A stretch of DNA of 58,971 nt, from contig JANTGH010000003.1 in the NCBI GenBank assembly GCA_024763055.1, positions 1 through 58,971 on the forward strand. The letters are read 5' to 3'. Each line of letters opens with the position of its first letter. The stretch's first letter is position 1. Below the pieces are notes generated by a model. It did not search any database. It was not told the origin of the DNA and saw only the letters and a program-made list of their open reading frames with translations. The position numbers and the translations under genes are program-made. Below, one piece after another: positions 1 through 8,366 of this stretch. This stretch comes from Desulfobulbaceae bacterium (GTDB lineage: Bacteria > Desulfobacterota > Desulfobulbia > Desulfobulbales > Desulfobulbaceae).

Positions 1-65
1 GCCCTCGCAGGGGTGCCTTCATTGCCCGACAAATTAATTCAATCGCTCACTGGTAACTTGGATAT

Positions 66-2543
66 GTGCAAATCCAACTGAATTTTGTGACAATAGCCGG
101 TGAAGGCTGTAAACACGTTGTTGCGGTCCTGCTGGATCTGTTGGATAAAAAAGAAAAACTCCCGGAAGAACCGGTTCCTGCAGCCGTTCTGGAAGAGCCC
201 TATCTTTCGCCGGATGAAATAAAAGCACAGGCCCTGGAAGATCGGAAAAAACGAGCCCGCACCGAGCAGTTCACCCTCACCCCGGGAGATATGCTCAAAG
301 GCGATCACCTGCTTACCACGCCGAGGGGAAAACAGTACCAGGTTACCCTGCATAATCCGGTCGCCGGGATTGGCCACTGTTCCTGTCCCGATTTTTTATC
401 CAGCGGCCTGGGAACCTGTAAACATCTTGTCTTTCTGCATAATCACGTAGCGAAACAAAAGGGATTCAAGAAACAGCTGACCCGTGAGCGTTTTCCCTAC
501 GTGGATATCTTCTGGGATGCGCGCGCTGCCCGGCCGCGGCTTTTCCATGAGCAGTCTTTTACTGGAGATGATCCGCTTGCAGAAATGCTGGCGGAGATTT
601 TTACAGAGGATGGGCAATACCGGCTGCCGGGCCTGGCCGATTTCATGCCCTACCTCGAACGGTTGCAGTCGTATAAACGGGTGCGGATCCAGGAGTCGGT
701 CATGGGCAAACTTGCAAACCGACTGCTGGATATAGAGCTTGCGGCCGCCGCTGACTCTCCCCTGCCGAATTCCGTCGACTATCTCAAGGTTTCTCCTTAT
801 CCCTATCAGGAAGAGGGTATTCGTTTCGGACTCTATAAACGGGCCGTACTCATCGGCGATGAAATGGGTCTTGGCAAGACCATGCAGGCCATTGGTCTGG
901 GTGTTTTAAAAAAGGAGATATTCGGCTTTACCAAGGTGCTGGTGGTCACCCTGGCATCGCTCAAGGATCAGTGGCAGCGGGAGATTGAACGGTTTACCGA
1001 TGAAAAGGCAGAGGTTATTGCGGGAAGCGCTGCGCAAAGAAAACGACAGTACAGTGAAGATGACTCCCTCTTTAAAATCACCAACTATGAGGCCGTGCTC
1101 CGTGATGTCACCATTATTGCCCGTTTCAAGCCGGATCTGATCATCCTGGATGAGGCCCAGCGGATCAAGAATTTTGAGACCAAGACTGCGGAAGCGGTAA
1201 AAAGTCTGCCCAGGCAGCATGCCCTGGTACTCACCGGTACGCCTCTTGAAAACAAGTTGGAAGATATCTACTCCATTTCCCAGTTTCTTGATCCGGAACT
1301 GCTCAGCCCGTTGTGGAAGTTCGCCGCCGATCATTTTCTTCTCAGCCGCCATAAAAAGGGAAAGATTTTAGGCTATCGCAACCTGGAAAAGCTGCACAAC
1401 AAGCTCAGGCCCCTGGTGATCCGGCGCCGCAAGGAAGAGGTACTCGATGATCTGCCGGAGCAGCTCGTCAACGATTATTATCTGGATCTCCACGAAACCC
1501 AGGCAGAAATTCATGCCGGATACTCCAGGTCGCTGCTGCCGTTGATCAATAAAAAATTCCTCACCCCCATGGATCTGCGCAAGATCCAGGTGCTGCTGCT
1601 CAAGATGCGCCAGGTCTGCGATTCCACCTACCTGATCGACCGGGAAACCAATATTTCTCCGAAACTTGATGAACTGGCCACCATTCTTGGTGAACTGGTG
1701 ATTGAAAATAATCGCAAGGTGGTGATTTTCAGTGAATGGACCACCATGACCTTTCTCATCGGCAAACACCTGTCCAAAGTCGGTATCCCCTTTGTGGAGC
1801 TCTCCGGCCGGGTTCCGGTGAAAAAACGGCAGGTCCTGATCGACGAGTTCAGCACCAACCCGGAGTGCAAGGTCTTTCTTTCCACCGATGCCGGCGGCAC
1901 CGGTCTGAACCTGCAGGCCGCAGACTGTGTCATCAATTTTGAGCTGCCCTGGAACCCGGCAAAGCTCAACCAGCGTATTGGCCGGGTCAACCGTATCGGC
2001 CAGAAGAGCAAGTGTGTTAATGTGATCAACCTGATCACCAAGTCCAGCATAGAAATGCGGATCATGGCCGGAATTCAGCTCAAGGGCGAGCTGTTCAGCG
2101 GGGTGTTTGACGGCGGCGTGGACGAGGTGATGTTTGATCGCAAAAAACGGGAAGAAATGGTCAATCAGCTGCGGGAAATGCTGGGCCAGGAGCTGGAAGA
2201 GCCGGTTGCAGAGCCGATTCCCGGCGAAGAGCTGCCCGAAGATACCCCCCATTTCCTCAATCCCGAGGTACTGAAAGAAGAGGAAGAGGCAGAGGATTAC
2301 ACCGCTGAAGAACCGGAAGAGAGAGTTCCTGCTGAACCGCCTGCAGGCAATTCCAAGCCGCCGGAGCAATCACCGGAAAAAATGGAAGACGTCCTCAACC
2401 AGGGTATGTCCTTCATCTCCGGCCTGTTGGAGATGGCTACCGGTCAGAAAATCGAGGCCGCTGGCGGAGAGGGAAAAAAAATGGTTAAACTGGACAAGGA
2501 AACCGGAGAGGTGACCTTGAAATTCAAGCTGCCCGGATTTTAA
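66..2543 (+). CDS. SNF2-family helicase with SWIM zinc finger (5' end uncertain)
   Basis: DEAD/H-like ATPase of the SNF2 superfamily, expected to translocate on DNA and remodel DNA-protein complexes in the cytoplasm. Seen: an intact SWIM finger at about residues 105-120 (CSC, then CKH), Walker A DEMGLGKT near 265-272, DEAQ box near 362-365, motif III TGTPLEN near 390, and a C-terminal helicase domain with STDAGGTGLNLQ and NQRIGRVNRIGQ. The last 120 residues are acidic and of low complexity. The apparent start is a GTG 10 bp after an in-frame TAA (54-56), yet residues 14-28 (GEGCKHVVAVLL) resemble the second half of another SWIM finger. The true start may therefore lie further upstream in another frame, with a frameshift, or this end is truncated. 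The family call is firm; the start is not. Confidence 0.9.
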   Translation: MQIQLNFVTIAGEGCKHVVAVLLDLLDKKEKLPEEPVPAAVLEEPYLSPDEIKAQALEDRKKRARTEQFTLTPGDMLKGDHLLTTPRGKQYQVTLHNPVAGIGHCSCPDFLSSGLGTCKHLVFLHNHVAKQKGFKKQLTRERFPYVDIFWDARAARPRLFHEQSFTGDDPLAEMLAEIFTEDGQYRLPGLADFMPYLERLQSYKRVRIQESVMGKLANRLLDIELAAAADSPLPNSVDYLKVSPYPYQEEGIRFGLYKRAVLIGDEMGLGKTMQAIGLGVLKKEIFGFTKVLVVTLASLKDQWQREIERFTDEKAEVIAGSAAQRKRQYSEDDSLFKITNYEAVLRDVTIIARFKPDLIILDEAQRIKNFETKTAEAVKSLPRQHALVLTGTPLENKLEDIYSISQFLDPELLSPLWKFAADHFLLSRHKKGKILGYRNLEKLHNKLRPLVIRRRKEEVLDDLPEQLVNDYYLDLHETQAEIHAGYSRSLLPLINKKFLTPMDLRKIQVLLLKMRQVCDSTYLIDRETNISPKLDELATILGELVIENNRKVVIFSEWTTMTFLIGKHLSKVGIPFVELSGRVPVKKRQVLIDEFSTNPECKVFLSTDAGGTGLNLQAADCVINFELPWNPAKLNQRIGRVNRIGQKSKCVNVINLITKSSIEMRIMAGIQLKGELFSGVFDGGVDEVMFDRKKREEMVNQLREMLGQELEEPVAEPIPGEELPEDTPHFLNPEVLKEEEEAEDYTAEEPEERVPAEPPAGNSKPPEQSPEKMEDVLNQGMSFISGLLEMATGQKIEAAGGEGKKMVKLDKETGEVTLKFKLPGF

Positions 2544-2559
2544 TAAGGGAACTCTGACA

Positions 2560-3129
2560 ATGGTGGACACCACTCGTGAATACAATGATTGTGCCCGCAG
2601 AATAGAAGAAAATGCCTTGTGCAACTGGCCGGAAGTCCAGGAATGTTGCTGGAGATTTATGCGGATATCCCTTAATCGCAGTGGTTTGAACCGTCTTTTT
2701 TTAAGAAGCGTCGTATACCAGACATCACGGGTGAGATCCAGTCGGGCTGATCCTGGTCTGTTTGCGGCACGTCTTCAACGGTTGCCGGGTCATCCCTTCT
2801 TCGTGTTCAAAGGCTACAAGTCAGCCCTGTCCCTAAATGGTCTTTTTGTCCGATCTCCCGGAGTCGTCGTTTCACTCCGCTTCCATGAGAGGGCTTGTCA
2901 TGCTCAAGCAATAATGCTCGAAATATCCATCATATGTCTGTGCTTATTTTTTTTGCACTCTCTTATCTCGAATAAAAATTTTTATTTCCGGACAGATACA
3001 AGACAGCTTGGTTCACGGTTAAAATATTTTATCTCCTACATCCGGACCCTTGCTCCGCAGATGTGGAACTGCCGGATTTACATAGAGTTTGGAATCCCTG
3101 ACCAGAAATGCGTCAAAAAAACTGTCTGA
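2560..3129 (+). CDS. Doubtful ORF after the SNF2 gene
   Basis: This 189-codon open frame begins 16 bp after the helicase stop. I recognise no family. The first 35 residues are charged and protein-like, but the rest is arginine/serine/leucine-rich with no domain and ends in a patchy hydrophobic stretch, as expected for non-coding sequence read by chance or a frameshifted remnant. No convincing ribosome-binding site precedes it. It occupies most of the 636-bp gap between the helicase and the transporter, in which I see no other gene or RNA. Confidence 0.2.
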   Translation: MVDTTREYNDCARRIEENALCNWPEVQECCWRFMRISLNRSGLNRLFLRSVVYQTSRVRSSRADPGLFAARLQRLPGHPFFVFKGYKSALSLNGLFVRSPGVVVSLRFHERACHAQAIMLEISIICLCLFFLHSLISNKNFYFRTDTRQLGSRLKYFISYIRTLAPQMWNCRIYIEFGIPDQKCVKKTV

Positions 3130-3179
3130 ACCCGTTATTGCTTGCATACAATTCCTCCATGGCCGCTGGATAGTTCATT

Positions 3180-4877
3180 TTACCTCTCGCGCCCTCCTGC
3201 GGCATCTTCCCGGCCCGGTCGCAAGGTTTGGATGGCTCGGGCAATGGATGTATTATATTCATGAATCTGGCGCAGGCTGTCCATCAGCTCCATGTGAATG
3301 GTATGGGTGAGCTTTGACTGGGCAACCATGTCTTCCACTCTTTTCAAATGCCTGTACTCAACATCCTGTTTAAGCTGGTAAAAATGATCTTTCTGCTCAA
3401 GCAGAACTGCGGCCTTTTCCGGGTTCATTTCTCGTAGAACTTCAGTAAGAAGATGTATCTCCCCGCTGATATTTGTATATAGCTCCGTGATTTCTTTCTT
3501 ACCCTGCGTGGTCAGGTCGACCTTGAGAGTTTCTTTTTCCGCCAGCAGGTTCAGCAGCCGCACCTCTATTATATCCCCGATTTCCTCCTGAACCTTAACA
3601 ATATTCATCAAAGCAAAAGCTTCCTTTGATTCCCGGTCGCTTAGCGGTTGTTCGACTATTTTAAACAGATAATCCGTCACCTGTGTCTCAAGGTAATCAA
3701 TTTTTTCCTCACGCATTTTCACTGCCTGCAGGGTCGGCAGAGAGGGGAAGATGCTATCAAAAGGGGCGGCAGTTCCAGTAAATGAAGCAATAGCCCCGTC
3801 AAGCATGCGACCAAGTATTTTGTTCATCCGGGCCATCTCCGCCCGGGTAAAACTCAGGGCCATGGAGGGGGTGTTTAAGGCTGATTTTTTCAAGTGCCAG
3901 ACCTTGGGGATGAGCTTCAACTCCTCGTCCTTATCCGGTAACAGCAGGAAAACCAGACGGCCAAAAAGGGGGGTGAAGGGAAGAAAGGCAAACGACATGA
4001 GCAGGTTATAGAGTGTATGCGCATTGGCAATTTGCCGTGGAAGTTCTGCTCCCGGTGAGAGGAAGCGGACAATTGTAACAGACTCCGGAATCCAGCAGAG
4101 AAAGAAGGTGACACTGAAGACATTAAACAGGATTTGTGCCAGAGAAACCCTGCGGGCGGCACGAAAGGTGCCGATACTGGCAATGGCTGCAGTGACACAG
4201 GTCCCGATATTGGAACCCAGCATCAGTGGAATGCTGGCCTCAAGGGTCAGGACACCCTGCTGGGCCAGGACAATGACGATGCCGACAAAAGCGCTGCTGC
4301 TCTGGATAAGAGCGGTAAAGCCCATGCCGACCGCAACGCTGAGCAAGGGGTTCTTCAGTTGGTGCAGACTCTCAATAAATGGAGTGTAACTTCTTAAGGG
4401 AATCATGGCCTCGGACATGAGCTGCATACCGAAAAACAGAAGGCCAAATCCTGCCAGCGCCTCACCGGCGTGTTGATAGCCAGGTTTTCGACCAAGAATT
4501 TTTAAACAAAAACCTGCGGCAAAAATCAGCAGGGCATAGTCGTTCAGTCTGAAGGCAATGAGCTGTGCCGTGACAGTGGTTCCGATTTCCGCACCCAGGA
4601 TGACCCCCAATGCCTGGCTATAGGTCATGAGCTGGGTTTGTACAAGACCAACCAGCATGACCATTATGGCGCTGCTGCTCTGGACAACCATGGTGGCAAA
4701 GGAACCGACAAACAGAGCGGAAAGGCGGTTTGAGGTCAAGGTTGCCATGAGGGAGCGGATACGCTCGCCGGATACCTTTTTCAGTCCACTGCTCATGGTA
4801 TTCATACCGTAGAGAAAAACGGCAATTCCGCCGATGAAATAAATCGTGATATATTGCAAAGGCAGATCGGTATGCAT
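3180..4877 (-). CDS. Na/Pi cotransporter family protein with PhoU-like C-terminus
   Basis: Inner-membrane sodium-dependent phosphate transporter of the PNaS family. Seen: two inverted-topology repeats each carrying the family motif QSSSA (VVQSSSAIMV and LIQSSSAFVG), about eight to ten hydrophobic segments in the first 340 residues, then a roughly 220-residue charged helical domain of the PhoU-like type seen in bacterial NptA homologues. I start it at the ATG at 4877 (MHTDLPLQYI, 565 residues). A GTG 20 codons upstream (4937) lies inside the hairpin repeat at 4920-5027 and is less likely. The gene stands alone on the minus strand, convergent with the helicase. Phosphate is inferred from the family; some homologues may move other anions. 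Confidence 0.9.
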   Translation of the reverse strand: MHTDLPLQYITIYFIGGIAVFLYGMNTMSSGLKKVSGERIRSLMATLTSNRLSALFVGSFATMVVQSSSAIMVMLVGLVQTQLMTYSQALGVILGAEIGTTVTAQLIAFRLNDYALLIFAAGFCLKILGRKPGYQHAGEALAGFGLLFFGMQLMSEAMIPLRSYTPFIESLHQLKNPLLSVAVGMGFTALIQSSSAFVGIVIVLAQQGVLTLEASIPLMLGSNIGTCVTAAIASIGTFRAARRVSLAQILFNVFSVTFFLCWIPESVTIVRFLSPGAELPRQIANAHTLYNLLMSFAFLPFTPLFGRLVFLLLPDKDEELKLIPKVWHLKKSALNTPSMALSFTRAEMARMNKILGRMLDGAIASFTGTAAPFDSIFPSLPTLQAVKMREEKIDYLETQVTDYLFKIVEQPLSDRESKEAFALMNIVKVQEEIGDIIEVRLLNLLAEKETLKVDLTTQGKKEITELYTNISGEIHLLTEVLREMNPEKAAVLLEQKDHFYQLKQDVEYRHLKRVEDMVAQSKLTHTIHMELMDSLRQIHEYNTSIARAIQTLRPGREDAAGGRER

Positions 4878-4919
4878 AATGGTGTCGTATGTTTTTTTTA
4901 TGATCGTTTGAGAAGCAAC

Positions 4920-5027
4920 GTAAGCTGGCACAGGCACCCCACCTTCGCGCGGTCACGCCTGCCTGCATAGAGGGGCTATAGCGAACAGGCGTGCCTGCGC
5001 AAATTCGGGGCACCTGTGCCAGCTTAC
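4920..5027. repeat. 108-bp near-palindromic element (large hairpin)
   Basis: The left arm begins GTAAGCTGGCACAGG and the right arm ends CCTGTGCCAGCTTAC. The outer 21 bases pair at 19 positions. Pairing continues inward with interruptions, including CACGCCTG against CAGGCGTG, leaving a short loop near 4967-4981. It lies directly upstream of the Na/Pi transporter. The shape fits a REP/MITE-like non-autonomous element or a strong RNA hairpin. No second copy was noticed in this window. Confidence 0.7.
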
Positions 5028-5295
5028 ATTTCGGAGGTAAATGAAAACACCCGGTTACATAGCCTGTGATCAGTAACGAAGCAACGTCTCTCGGACAGAG
5101 ATTATGTCTTTGCCGATCACTGAAAAAAGGCTGCGTAAAAATACCTGCATGCGCCGGGAGCGGAAAATGCCGTGTTGAAATCATATTTTATTTAAATAAT
5201 TTCGGCACGACAAATTATATCTGGTTACAGGGTTTGTAACTCTGTGGTTTCATATCCCCAAATCATACCGGCTTTTCTCCGAAGGAGGAACAACA

Positions 5296-5707
5296 ATGAG
5301 GGGACAAAAAAAGCAAAAAAGGTGCCAGGTTTATTATTTCCCCGACCGTGAGGCGGCAGAGAATTACGAACGAATAGAGCTGTTGAAGCAAATTGAAAGT
5401 CTTACGGCAGTTCCGCAAAATGGCCGGGAACAACCGGATCTTGACAGCATAGCCGAAACCTGACTGGATCGTACCCGTGATGTATGGTACAAGAGATATC
5501 TTAAAAGAAAACGATTTAAGCCGCTATTTTTAAAAGATATCCGCCGGGATCTCCAGAAGCGGCAATTAACCCTTCTGCAGTTACGGGAAGCCTTTGCAGC
5601 AATTCAGCGAGCGCAACCGATTCACTCGCAAATTGTGGCGGTTAGAGCAGGAGTATGATCTTCGGAAAGAGTTACCATGGCGCTTATTAATATCCAGTCC
5701 GCAATAA
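5296..5707 (+). pseudogene. Decayed small gene: in-frame TGA, then frameshift
   Basis: A clear ribosome-binding site (GGAGG at about 5284) precedes ATG 5296, and 55 charged codons follow up to TGA 5461-5463. The same frame then stays open and protein-like for 64 more codons (for example DVWYKRYLKRKRFKP) to TGA 5656-5658. From about 5597 a different frame looks better (RKLWRLEQEYDLRKELPW), ending at TAA 5705-5707 and overlapping the next gene. The simplest reading is a gene of about 135 codons broken by a nonsense mutation and a 1-bp shift. No family recognised. A 5-bp stem (5471-5475 with 5486-5490) follows the TGA, so selenocysteine is conceivable but weakly supported. Confidence 0.5.
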
Positions 5708-5985
5708 AGCGGGTGCAGCAGATCATCCGCAAACTGGAGCCGCCGCAGGGGGTGGAAATATTAACCTACAAGCGCAACCGTGGCATTACCATCATTAAAA
5801 TTGACGAAGACACGGTTTCCATTCAGGAACGGGGTTATGAAGAGCAGACCCTGCTGGTGCAGATAAAGGATCTGGCAAAGCAGCTCAAATCCATTGCCAA
5901 AAGAGAATTTCCACGAAGCCGAAAGGTTCGTGTTTACCAGCTGGACAGCCCGTACTGCCTGGGGATAAAACGAAAACAGCTCTAA
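5677..5985 (+). CDS. Conserved-looking hypothetical protein, 102 aa
   Basis: Family not recognised. The protein is small and basic with no signal peptide or membrane segment. It reads as a helix, then beta-rich middle (EILTYKRNRGITIIKI), then helix. Composition is protein-like throughout, and a plausible ribosome-binding site (GGAAAGAG) lies 8-10 bp before ATG 5677. It overlaps the 3' tail of the decayed gene upstream, so the two may once have formed an operon. Function unknown. Confidence 0.6.
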   Translation: MALINIQSAIKRVQQIIRKLEPPQGVEILTYKRNRGITIIKIDEDTVSIQERGYEEQTLLVQIKDLAKQLKSIAKREFPRSRKVRVYQLDSPYCLGIKRKQL

Positions 5986-6227
5986 TGGGTTTTTTCGCCT
6001 GGCCGGTACAGACTATAACTGTAGGGCGTCTCTGTAGATATGCATGAGGCCTCCATGGGGCCGGCCTTCATCGTTACAGATCGGCTTTACGCCTGATACA
6101 ATTCCGGGAAAGGTTACCTTCCCCCTTTTTCCTTACCTTCAGGACGATGTTTTTGTTGACTTTCATTGCCCTTTCATGGTCATTTATGATTGAAATTGAT
6201 CGTTTTTGACCTCTTAAAGGGTGATCT

Positions 6228-7085
6228 GTGAAAAAACAATCAGAGAACATCATACCTGAGCAGCGGCGGGCACTTGTTTTAGGGCATATTCAACGAGAAG
6301 GTGTTGTCAGCGTCCAGAAGGTTGCTCAGCTGATCGGTACTTCCGTTGCTACTGTCCGTCGTGATTTTGCTGAACTGGCCAATCGCGGCATGATTGTACG
6401 AATCCACGGCGGAGCCATGCTGGCTTTATCCCAGCAGACTACCTTTGAGCCCGACTACCACTTCACATCTAAAGTTTTTGTTTCGGAAAAAGAAGCCATA
6501 GGAAAGGTAGCAGCCGAATTGTTACAGCCCAGGCAGAGCGTCCTTTTTGATTCCAGTTCAACAGTTTTTCAGGCAGCCCGTTTTGTCGTTGAGCGAGGCA
6601 TTCCGATCCTCGCGCTGACTAATGACCTCAACATCGCCAACGCACTGGCTGATGCTCCCCGGGTAGAACTCAAAGTCACAGGCGGCTCCCTCCGGTCAGG
6701 ATCCTTTACCCTGGTTGGCGACCCGGGCCGGAGTTTCCTCGGAAGCCTGCATGTGGACGTCTGCTTTTTAGGGATACATGCAATTGCTCTTCGCCCCCAT
6801 CACAACAACTCAGGCAGTAATAAGGATCCCTGTGCAACCCTGAGCGATACGTCCCTTGAAGTTGTGGCAATGAAACGGCAGATGGTACGCGCCGCCAGGA
6901 AGAAAGTAGTTTTGGTTGATTCCAGCAAGTTCGGCATTTCAGCTTTTTGTGACGTGTGTACCCTGGATTACATCGACATCATTATCACTGACCGTAATAT
7001 TCAGCCCGATCAGCAACGATGCCTTGAGCGCAATGGGATACAGGTCATCATTGCCGATCAGGAAAAAGTCGAAAAAACAGCATGA
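6228..7085 (+). CDS. DeoR/GlpR-family transcriptional regulator
   Basis: Probable sugar-phosphate-responsive repressor of the catabolic genes that follow. Seen: N-terminal DeoR winged helix (residues about 12-65, with VSVQKVAQLIGTSVATVRRD and IVRIHGGAM), then a DeoR sensor domain of the ribose-5-phosphate-isomerase-like fold with FDSSSTV near residue 107, TGGSLR and VLVDSSKFG. Length 285 aa is slightly above the usual 250-260. The extra residues lie around HHNNSGSNKD in the sensor domain. It is transcribed in the same direction as the ABC transporter genes, 91 bp upstream. The effector is not predictable, but a phosphorylated pathway intermediate would fit the family. Confidence 0.88.
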   Translation: MKKQSENIIPEQRRALVLGHIQREGVVSVQKVAQLIGTSVATVRRDFAELANRGMIVRIHGGAMLALSQQTTFEPDYHFTSKVFVSEKEAIGKVAAELLQPRQSVLFDSSSTVFQAARFVVERGIPILALTNDLNIANALADAPRVELKVTGGSLRSGSFTLVGDPGRSFLGSLHVDVCFLGIHAIALRPHHNNSGSNKDPCATLSDTSLEVVAMKRQMVRAARKKVVLVDSSKFGISAFCDVCTLDYIDIIITDRNIQPDQQRCLERNGIQVIIADQEKVEKTA

Positions 7086-7176
7086 ATGAATTCGGTTCCT
7101 GGATGCATACCTAACGATACTATTCTTGGTTCCTGGTAATTTTCGGACAAGCGCCTCCAAGGCAAGGCAAAATTAG

Positions 7177-8262
7177 ATGGCATCAGTAACAATAGATTCA
7201 GTTAAAAAGCGTTTCGGCAGGAACGAGGTCCTGCACTGCATTGATCTTGCGATAGAGGACAGTGAGTTTGTTGTTCTGGTCGGCCCTTCGGGTTGCGGGA
7301 AATCAACCCTGTTACGGATGATTGCCGGTCTTGAGGAGGTTACCGAGGGGCAAATCAAAATCAATGATCAGGTCGTCAATAATATACCGCCCAAGAAACG
7401 GGATATTGCCATGGTCTTTCAGAATTACGCGCTCTATCCCCACATGAAAGTCTTTGACAACATGGCGTTCAGCCTGAAGCTGCAGAAAATGAGCGCCCGG
7501 AAAATCAGGGAGCAGGTAGAAAAGAGCGCAGAAATCCTCGGCCTGACGGATTATCTTGATCGGTATCCCAGGCAGCTCTCCGGCGGCCAGCGGCAGCGGG
7601 TGGCCATGGGCCGCGCTATAGTTCGGAGCCCAAAGGTTTTTCTGTTTGACGAACCGCTCAGCAACCTTGATGCCAAACTTCGCGTACAGATGCGAACGGA
7701 AATAAAAACCCTCCATTTTCAGTTATCCACCACCTCGATCTATGTGACCCATGATCAGATAGAGGCAATGACCATGGCCGACAGGATTGTGGTCATGCAT
7801 GATGGCTGGATTGAACAGGTGGGTACCCCGTTGGAATTGTATGATTTTCCGGCCAACCGATTTGTAGCCGGGTTTATAGGATCGCCGGCAATGAATTTTC
7901 TTGAGGGGACCATCGTCGGCGATAGCGGCGCATGCGCTGTGGAGCTTGCTGACTCCACCCGTCTGCCCCTGCCGGACTCCTGGACTGTCGAGCATGGGCG
8001 CAGGGTTGTTTATGGTATCCGGCCCGAACATTTGAGCTTAGCTCAGGAGAACGGCGGTATTGGGGCAAAGGTTGTTGTCGTGGAGCCGACAGGATCGGAG
8101 ACGCTTATTATCAGTGAAATAGCAGGCATGAAACTGCATGCGGTCTTTAGAGAGCGCCATAGCTTCAGACAAAAAGATACCATTTTTCTGCAGCCGACTC
8201 CTTCAAAAACTCATCTGTTTGATGCGCAAACAGGGAACGTCATAGAGGGTAATAGTATCTGA
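7177..8262 (+). CDS. ABC transporter ATP-binding protein, MalK/UgpC/MsmK type
   Basis: ATPase of a carbohydrate-type (CUT1) ABC importer, bound to the inner face of the membrane. Seen: Walker A GPSGCGKST (about residues 37-45), Q-loop, signature LSGGQRQR, Walker B VFLFDEPLSNLDAK, switch histidine YVTHDQ, and a C-terminal TOBE domain (about residues 235-361, with IRPEHL). Length 361 is typical. It is the first transport gene after the DeoR regulator and is followed by the binding protein and two permeases, so the importer is complete. Placing the ATPase gene before the binding-protein gene is common in this family. Confidence 0.95.
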   Translation: MASVTIDSVKKRFGRNEVLHCIDLAIEDSEFVVLVGPSGCGKSTLLRMIAGLEEVTEGQIKINDQVVNNIPPKKRDIAMVFQNYALYPHMKVFDNMAFSLKLQKMSARKIREQVEKSAEILGLTDYLDRYPRQLSGGQRQRVAMGRAIVRSPKVFLFDEPLSNLDAKLRVQMRTEIKTLHFQLSTTSIYVTHDQIEAMTMADRIVVMHDGWIEQVGTPLELYDFPANRFVAGFIGSPAMNFLEGTIVGDSGACAVELADSTRLPLPDSWTVEHGRRVVYGIRPEHLSLAQENGGIGAKVVVVEPTGSETLIISEIAGMKLHAVFRERHSFRQKDTIFLQPTPSKTHLFDAQTGNVIEGNSI

Positions 8263-8297
8263 CATTCCCTTCAGCCGGACCACGGATTGGCCCGGCA

Positions 8298-8331
8298 GAC
8301 ACTTTCATCCCTTCTGTCGGGTAAAAGTGTC
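8298..8331 (+). promoter_or_regulatory. Hairpin between ATPase and binding-protein genes
   Basis: GACACTTT (8298-8305) pairs with AAAGTGTC (8324-8331), and an inner CCC can pair with GGG. No T-run follows, so it is not a classic terminator. It lies 35 bp upstream of the binding-protein start, where it could stabilise or separate the abundant binding-protein transcript. Confidence 0.4.
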
Positions 8332-8366
8332 CAACCGGAAATCATCACCATCAAGAGGAGGAAGGT

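Noticed and set aside
1368-2369. Long antisense open frame opposite the SNF2 gene
   Set aside because: It lies wholly within a well-supported helicase gene on the other strand and has no family motif; the openness follows from the codon bias of the helicase.
4878-4937. Upstream GTG start of the Na/Pi transporter
   Set aside because: It lies inside the hairpin repeat; the added 20 residues are not family-like and ATG 4877 gives a normal N-terminus.
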